A model generated the notes under the pieces. It searched no databases. It was not told where the DNA came from and saw only the letters and a list, made by a program, of their open reading frames with translations. Below, in pieces: positions 58,497-64,000 of a stretch of 64,000 nt of DNA; the first letter of the stretch is position 1, and every line of letters begins with the position of its first letter. The translations under genes were made by a program, and so were the position numbers. This DNA comes from Plasmodium relictum (Eukaryota > Apicomplexa > Aconoidasida > Haemosporida > Plasmodiidae), in contig NC_041679.1 in the NCBI RefSeq assembly GCF_900005765.1, positions 248,001-312,000 of the forward strand. Reading direction: 5' to 3'.

Positions 58497-61097
58497 ATGT
58501 CAGTACTAGGAATAGATATAGGAAATGAGAATTCAGTTGTTGCAACAATAAATAAGGGTGCAATTAATATAGTGAGAAATGATTTATCAGAAAGATTAAC
58601 CCCAACATTAGTTGGATTTACAGAAAAAGAGAGATTGATTGGAGATAGTGCATTGTCCAAATTAAAATCTAATTATAATAACACATGCAGAAATATAAAA
58701 AATTTAATTGGTAAAATAGGAAAAAATATTGAAGAAGATGTAGAAATGCACGAAGCTTATGGTAATTTAGTTCCTTGTGAATATAATTATTTAGGTTATG
58801 AAGTAGAATATAAGAATGAGAAAGTAGTTTTTAGTGCTGTTAGAGTATTATCTGCATTATTATCTCATTTGATAAAAATGGCAGAAAAATATATGGGAAA
58901 AGAATGTAAAGAAATTGTTTTGTCATATCCTCCCACTTTTACTAATTGCCAAAAAGAATGCTTAGTAGCAGCTACGAAAATTATTAATGTAAATGCATTG
59001 CGAATTATTAGTGATAATACTGCAGTTGCATTAGATTATGGAATGTATAGAATGAAAGAATTTAAAGAAGATACAGGATCTTTATTAGCTTTTGTAAATA
59101 TTGGTTATGCAAATACATGTGTATGCATTGCTCGTTTCTTTTCCAATAAATGTGAAATTTTATGTGATATTGCTGATGCAAACTTAGGAGGAAGAAATTT
59201 AGATAATGAATTAATTAAATACATAACAAATTTATTCGTAAACACTTATAAAATGAATCCACTTTATAAAAATAAAACATCAGAATTGTGTGAAATGGGT
59301 ACAGGAAGATTAGATAAATATATTATTTCAAATAATGAAAGAAACGAAATTAATAATAAAGCTCGTATAAAGTTACAAGAAGCAGCAATAAAGACAAAAA
59401 AGGTTTTATCAGCAAATAATGAATCCTCTATACACGTAGAATGCTTATATGAAGATCTCGATTGCCAAGGATCTATTAATAGGGAAACTTTTGAACAATT
59501 ATGTTACAATTTTTTCTTATCCAAATTACAAACTTTATTAGATAAGGCAATAGCCATTAGTAAAGTGAATATACAAGATATTCAATCAATTGAAATATTA
59601 GGTGGATCTACAAGAATTCCATTTATTCAGAATTATTTACAGCAATATTTTCATAAACCATTATCAAAAACTTTGATAGCCGATGAATCCATTGCAAGAG
59701 GATGTGTTTTATCGGCAGCAATGATAAGTAAGCATTATAAAGTAAAAGAATATGAAGTCATAGAAAGAATCACTCACCCAATTAATGTAGAATGGCATAA
59801 CATAAATGATGCTTCTAAATCAAAAGTAGAAAAATTATATACAAGAGATTCTTTAAAAAAAAAAGTAAAAAAAATTGTTATTCCAGAAAAAGGGCAAATA
59901 AAATTAACAGCTTATTACGAAAATACTCCTGATTTACCATCTAATTGTATTAAAGAATTAGGTTCATGTATTGTAAAAATTAATGAAAAAAATGATAAAA
60001 TATGTGAATCTCATGTAATGACAACCTTTTCTAACTATGACACTTTTACCTTTTTGGGAGCTCAAACAGTTAGCAAAACTGTTGTAAAAGCAAAAGAAGA
60101 AAAGAAAAAAACAGAAGAAAAAGCAGAAGAAAGTCAAAAAAATGAAAATGAAAATAAGAATGAAGAAGAAAACGAAAAAAATATTGAAACAAATAAAGAA
60201 AAGGAAAAGGATACTAATAAAACAGAATTAAAAAAAGGAGAAGAAGGAAAAATACAAACTTGCTATACCACTATACCTATTGAAACATTACTAGCTCAAG
60301 GATCATATAGTTCACAAGATATTTTTAATTTTAGTGAAGCTGAAATAAGTATGCAACATAGTGATATTCTAGAAGGAGAAAGATTAAAACATAGAAATGA
60401 ATTAGAAACTATTATCTATGAAACAAGAAATCGTATTAATGGTATGTATAAAGATTTTGTTACTGAAGAAGAAAGAAATTCTATTTTATTAGCTATAGAT
60501 GATTTTGAAAATTGGCTTTATGACAACATTGAGGAAAATAAAAATATGTTTATTAAAAAAAAAGAGGAAATTAGGGATATTATCAAAGATACAGTGTATA
60601 GATATGATGTATACACATCAAAACAACAAAATTTAGGAAATATAATTAATCATTTAAAAAATATTATTTCTCAATGTGGAGCAAGGCCATCTGAAGAAAG
60701 TCAAAATATTATAACAAAAACTACAAAATTTTTAGGTACTATTAATTCTCTTCAAGAACAGGAAAAAAATAAAAAATTATATGAACCTCCTGTTTATACT
60801 TTAAATGATATTGAAGGAGAATTTAATGAAGTAACTCAATTAGCCCAAAAATATTTTTCAAAAATAGAAGCAGAAGAATTAGCCAAACAAAAAGAAAAAG
60901 AAAAGAAGGAGAAAGAAAGAGAAAAGGAAAGAGAAAAGGAAAAAAATATGGCAAAAGAACAAGAAAAACAAAAAAATGAAGAAAATAACGTTAATGAAAA
61001 TCAAGAACAAAACAATAAAGATATGAAAAATAATGATGAAATGGATAGTTCAACTAAAAATGACAATCCATGTAGCACTGAAGAAACGGATATTTAA
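58497..61097 (+). CDS. HSP110: Cytosolic HSP110 (Hsp70-like nucleotide exchange factor)
   Basis: A single exon encodes 866 residues. The Hsp70-type ATPase domain occupies about 1-385, with LGIDIGNENSVVATINKGAI at the N-terminus, SERLTPTLVGFTEKERLIGD, the LSYPPTFTN segment, RIISDNTAVALDYGMY, and EILGGSTRIPFIQNYL. The substrate-binding beta domain follows and is interrupted by an acidic/Lys insert at about 529-590. A long helical C-terminal domain then runs to an acidic and Lys-rich tail from about 791. This layout and the changed LGIDIGNENS (not GIDLGTT) are typical of the HSP110 subgroup, which exchanges nucleotide on Hsp70 and stabilises unfolded proteins. It has no signal peptide and no EEVD end, so it is the cytosolic member (HSP110c), not the ER type. 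Length is normal for the family. Confidence 0.95.
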   Translation: MSVLGIDIGNENSVVATINKGAINIVRNDLSERLTPTLVGFTEKERLIGDSALSKLKSNYNNTCRNIKNLIGKIGKNIEEDVEMHEAYGNLVPCEYNYLGYEVEYKNEKVVFSAVRVLSALLSHLIKMAEKYMGKECKEIVLSYPPTFTNCQKECLVAATKIINVNALRIISDNTAVALDYGMYRMKEFKEDTGSLLAFVNIGYANTCVCIARFFSNKCEILCDIADANLGGRNLDNELIKYITNLFVNTYKMNPLYKNKTSELCEMGTGRLDKYIISNNERNEINNKARIKLQEAAIKTKKVLSANNESSIHVECLYEDLDCQGSINRETFEQLCYNFFLSKLQTLLDKAIAISKVNIQDIQSIEILGGSTRIPFIQNYLQQYFHKPLSKTLIADESIARGCVLSAAMISKHYKVKEYEVIERITHPINVEWHNINDASKSKVEKLYTRDSLKKKVKKIVIPEKGQIKLTAYYENTPDLPSNCIKELGSCIVKINEKNDKICESHVMTTFSNYDTFTFLGAQTVSKTVVKAKEEKKKTEEKAEESQKNENENKNEEENEKNIETNKEKEKDTNKTELKKGEEGKIQTCYTTIPIETLLAQGSYSSQDIFNFSEAEISMQHSDILEGERLKHRNELETIIYETRNRINGMYKDFVTEEERNSILLAIDDFENWLYDNIEENKNMFIKKKEEIRDIIKDTVYRYDVYTSKQQNLGNIINHLKNIISQCGARPSEESQNIITKTTKFLGTINSLQEQEKNKKLYEPPVYTLNDIEGEFNEVTQLAQKYFSKIEAEELAKQKEKEKKEKEREKEREKEKNMAKEQEKQKNEENNVNENQEQNNKDMKNNDEMDSSTKNDNPCSTEETDI

Positions 61098-61220
61098 ATT
61101 TATACTTTTTATGATATTAATTAATTTTAGATATATATTTTTATTCTTGCATTTGCTTATGCAAAAAAAATATATATATTTTTATATAAATTGATTGTGT
61201 CTGTCAGATTATTCTCAGTA

Positions 61221-61251
<31 letters not shown>

Positions 61252-61903
61252 TAAGAATTAAATTATTATAAGAATAATTATATATATTATTTTTTAATAG
61301 TAAAATGAATCTTTGTTTAAATTAATCTCCAAAGTTATAACATACTTTATCATAATTTATGTTATTTCATTCCTTTTTTTTTTTTTTTTTTTCCTTCTTT
61401 ACAATAAAAAGTTTATAAGATTATACATATTTTATAATTTAAAATACAATATTTCTAAGAGTTATATATATATATATACATATAAATACATTATTTATTT
61501 TGTGCACTGATGCCTTTTTTTATATATAGTTAAAAACAGCATTCTTCGTGTAATTTAAAATATTACTTATTTTATATTATAATATATTCAGGAAAATAAC
61601 AAAAAACTAAAACAAAAAACAAAAAAATAAATAATAATAAAAGATTTCTAAATAGGATTAAATATACTATTATCTGTCTGTTTTGAACTTTAAAAAGGAT
61701 GTAATGTTATTAAAAAAAAAAAAATTATAAAAATACCCACAAAATACAAAACAAAATAATATATAATTGCAACTTTTCATAAAATCATAGAAATAATATA
61801 ATTTGAATGAAAATAAATATATATCTTTTTTTTTTTTTCCCCCTCCCCCATTCACCCACATTATTATTATAGATCCAATTATTTACTTGTTTATGTTAAC
61901 AAT
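61098..61903. other. Convergent gap HSP110 / SCO1
   Basis: It holds the facing 3' ends, a TA run at about 61220-61248, and a C-rich tract at 61839-61857 close to the SCO1 stop. No coding frame is supported. Confidence 0.55.
61839..61857 (-). other. G-rich tract in the SCO1 3' untranslated region
   Basis: On the minus strand this reads GGGTGAATGGGGGAGGGGG: three runs of 3, 5 and 5 G within 19 bases. It lies about 46 bases past the SCO1 stop, so the SCO1 transcript would be G-rich here. It could fold as a two-layer quadruplex. Confidence 0.5.
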
Positions 61904-62758
61904 TTATTGTTTATTTTCAATTCTTTTATTTTCTATATACTCATCTAAATAATGAGAAATTTTTTCCACCATTTCATTAATAGTACAGTTTTTTCCATAA
62001 AAATCAACAAATTGCCCTTCTGTATCTAACAAATAATGAATTATTGAATGATCAATTAAATAGTTATATTGATCATCTTTATTTTCATTAGTTGAATTTT
62101 CATTATTTATATTTTCATTGTAATAAACGCGAAATAATTTAGCAACGTTTTTAATAAGTTCTTTTGTTCCTGTTAAACCAATTAGTTTATCACTGAACGA
62201 TTTGCAATAATAATTTACTTGTGCTACTGTATCTCTATTAGGATCAACTGAAATAAAAATAGGAGTAATTAAATCTCCATATTTCTTTCTTAATTTTTCT
62301 ATTACTATAGTTTGTTTTTCTAACTCTTGAGGACATATGTCAGGGCAATAAGTAAATCCAAAATAAATTAAACAAAATTTATTTTTAAATGATTTATTTG
62401 TTATTATTTCTCCATTATGATTTACTAAAGTGAAATCTCCTCCTATTAGAGGTTTTCCTATATTCTGTACTGTTGTTTTACTAACATCTTTTCTTTTCTT
62501 TTTCTGATCTTGTAATATATATAAATATAAAGTAGGGATAGTTAAAGCTAAATTAAAAGCTAAACATTTCCACGTTAAAAATACATTTTTCTTTTTTACT
62601 GATTTTTCTTTATTTGTAGAATATCTCAATTTGCTTTCAATATTTATTTTTTTAAAACTATTTATATTAAGGTAACTTCTTTTTATACAAAAATTGGAGT
62701 AGCTTGACACTTTCATATTGTGTAATTTATATATATAATTCCTTATTGTACTATTCAT
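61904..62758 (-). CDS. SCO1: SCO1-type mitochondrial copper chaperone
   Basis: This intronless gene encodes 284 residues. The N-terminal 55 residues are basic (KLHNMKVSSYSNFCIKRSYL), as in a mitochondrial presequence. A membrane helix lies near 60-82 (WKCLAFNLALTIPTLYLYIL). The SCO/SenC thioredoxin-like domain follows: PLIGGDFTLVNHNGEIITNK, then YFGFTYCPDICPQELEK with the copper-binding Cys-Pro-Asp-Ile-Cys near 138-142, PIFISVDPNRDT, and the copper-ligand His in YLIDHSIIHYLL near 235. An Asn/Asp-rich insert (about 217-227) sits before that His. SCO1 sits in the inner membrane and delivers copper to the CuA site of cytochrome c oxidase subunit 2. All three ligands are present, so function is expected to be conserved. 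Confidence 0.95.
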   Translation of the reverse strand: MNSTIRNYIYKLHNMKVSSYSNFCIKRSYLNINSFKKINIESKLRYSTNKEKSVKKKNVFLTWKCLAFNLALTIPTLYLYILQDQKKKRKDVSKTTVQNIGKPLIGGDFTLVNHNGEIITNKSFKNKFCLIYFGFTYCPDICPQELEKQTIVIEKLRKKYGDLITPIFISVDPNRDTVAQVNYYCKSFSDKLIGLTGTKELIKNVAKLFRVYYNENINNENSTNENKDDQYNYLIDHSIIHYLLDTEGQFVDFYGKNCTINEMVEKISHYLDEYIENKRIENKQ

Positions 62759-64000
62759 TTTGTATTAAGAACATGTTATTATGCAAAAATAAAGTTTTTA
62801 TATTTATTATTGTAAAAAGTAAAAAATTGAATTATTTTTTTATATAATTATCTACAATTTTTTTTTTTTTTTTTAAATTTTAATTCAATATTATATTTCT
62901 TCTTTCATATATTTTATATATATAATTTTCACTCATTTTTTTCGTTATCCCAATTTTTTATATCTATTTTATAATACTTCATTACCATTATTATCATAAT
63001 TTTTATTTTTATTTTAAATTTATTTGATATATTTTTCTAAAACTTCCTTTAAGCAGAAAATTCAAAATGTAAAATAGAAAAATTGAAAATTAGTATTTAA
63101 TCTATTAATGCATAAATATATTTATCGGAGTCGTATTACATTTTAAGTGCATTTTTTTCACAAATATTTACATATATATTTTTTTTTTAATCATAGTATT
63201 AAAGTCATATATTATTAAAAACATTACTAGTTTTTTAAATTAACATTTATATTATTAAAACTATATATTTTATATTCTAAGAATATATAATATATTACAG
63301 AGTAAAATACTTTAAAACTTAGAAAAATACGTACTAATATTTTAGTAATCCTTTTAAGCATTAAGAATTAAAAGGTTTTTTTTTTCTATTTAAAGGAAAC
63401 AGTTTTGTAACTAAAATTTTATTTAAAACATCTTTTTTAAAATCAATTTATTAGAATTTTTTTTTTTTATTATTTCCGTATATTTTTATATTAATTTGGA
63501 CTTATTTTTATTAATTATATTATTTACTTTTGTTATATAAAACATAAGAAAAATTTTAGTAATACTATTTTTGTATAAATATATCTCCTTTGTTATATTT
63601 TCTAATCTAACAAAGTATATAAAATTTTTGTAATTTTCAACTCTATTCTGTTTTCCTCTTGCTCTTTTTTTTTTTTTTTTTTTCTATTTGTTTAAACCCC
63701 TTTTGTATTAATAAATATATTATATTGTTTTATTTATTTTTAAATATTAAAATAAGTTATATATATAATTATACATACATATTTTATTTATTAAATTATA
63801 AATGTATTATAAAATTAAATATATATATACTTAAAGTATTAATCCTTGCTATAAATATATTTTTTTATTATAAACTATATTAGTAAAGGATATGCATAAA
63901 TATATTAAATCTATAATAGATTATCAATAATTGAAAGTTTTTTTATAATTTAATAATAGTTAATAAATATTTAATTTAAATATATATACAATATATTTAT
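62759..64000. other. Upstream region of SCO1, no other gene seen
   Basis: AT-rich sequence to the end of the window, with poly-T tracts and short TA blocks. It carries the SCO1 promoter. The open frame at 63659-63883 is Phe/Ile/Tyr-only and is not supported. Confidence 0.55.

Noticed and set aside
61670-61861. Minus-strand open frame beginning MWVNGGGG
   Set aside because: It is simply the G-rich tract followed by A/T-rich DNA read as protein; no coding character.
1-64000. CRISPR arrays, transposons, phage-like or subtelomeric gene-family sequences
   Set aside because: None seen; all clear genes are conserved core genes of a malaria parasite.

Overview
The window is nuclear DNA of a malaria parasite (genus Plasmodium). 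The evidence is extreme A+T content with long poly-A, poly-T and (TA)n runs between genes, short introns with GT..AG borders and T-rich acceptors, Asn/Lys/Asp-rich low-complexity inserts inside conserved proteins, and lineage genes such as the rhoptry protein RAMA and an alveolin. From memory the gene order matches the part of P. falciparum chromosome 7 running from RAMA to HSP90, HSP110 and SCO1. The very low G+C and Asn-rich inserts would fit an avian or Laverania-like species, but I cannot name the species from this sequence alone.

Layout. 0-6 kb: a large minus-strand protein with p115/Uso1-like armadillo and coiled-coil architecture. 7.5-10.4 kb: six-exon RAMA. 11.9-36 kb: a run of plus-strand genes: ATAD3-type AAA ATPase, a very divergent inositol-pentakisphosphate 2-kinase (IPK1), a MED10-like Mediator subunit, a CHIP-type TPR/U-box ubiquitin ligase with a long Asn-rich prefix, a RAP-domain protein, ribosome-biogenesis factor NSA2, and a TBCE-like CAP-Gly/LRR/ubiquitin-like protein. 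37.5-42 kb: a small ubiquitin-like protein (+), then RPB10 and a TEDC1-like two-exon gene (-). 42.5-48.3 kb: the KEOPS kinase BUD32 in five exons, then cytosolic HSP90 in two exons. Upstream of HSP90 is a strikingly G+C-rich perfect hairpin made of two inverted G-box elements, with a third G-box further upstream. 49-55.5 kb: NKAP, an alveolin (probably IMC1d) with a proposed 12-codon first exon, and a conserved one-membrane-segment protein that looks mitochondrial (all -). 58.5-62.8 kb: HSP110 (+) and the copper chaperone SCO1 (-), convergent.

There are no operons; each gene has its own AT-rich flanks. Functional themes that recur are protein folding (HSP90, HSP110, CHIP), nuclear gene expression (MED10, RPB10, NKAP, BUD32, NSA2), mitochondrion (ATAD3, SCO1, the 219-residue protein), tubulin and cytoskeleton (TBCE, TEDC1-like, alveolin), and invasion (RAMA). 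I found no tRNA or rRNA gene, no mobile element, and no recognisable multigene-family or subtelomeric sequence.

I see no clearly new biological system. The best leads are the divergent IPK1, the TEDC1-like gene, the MED10 and p115 assignments, the all-phase-1 intron structure of RAMA, and the G-box hairpin. Exon borders were deduced by eye from splice signals, reading phase and protein similarity. Several apparent upstream starts begin with TTG; I used ATG starts.
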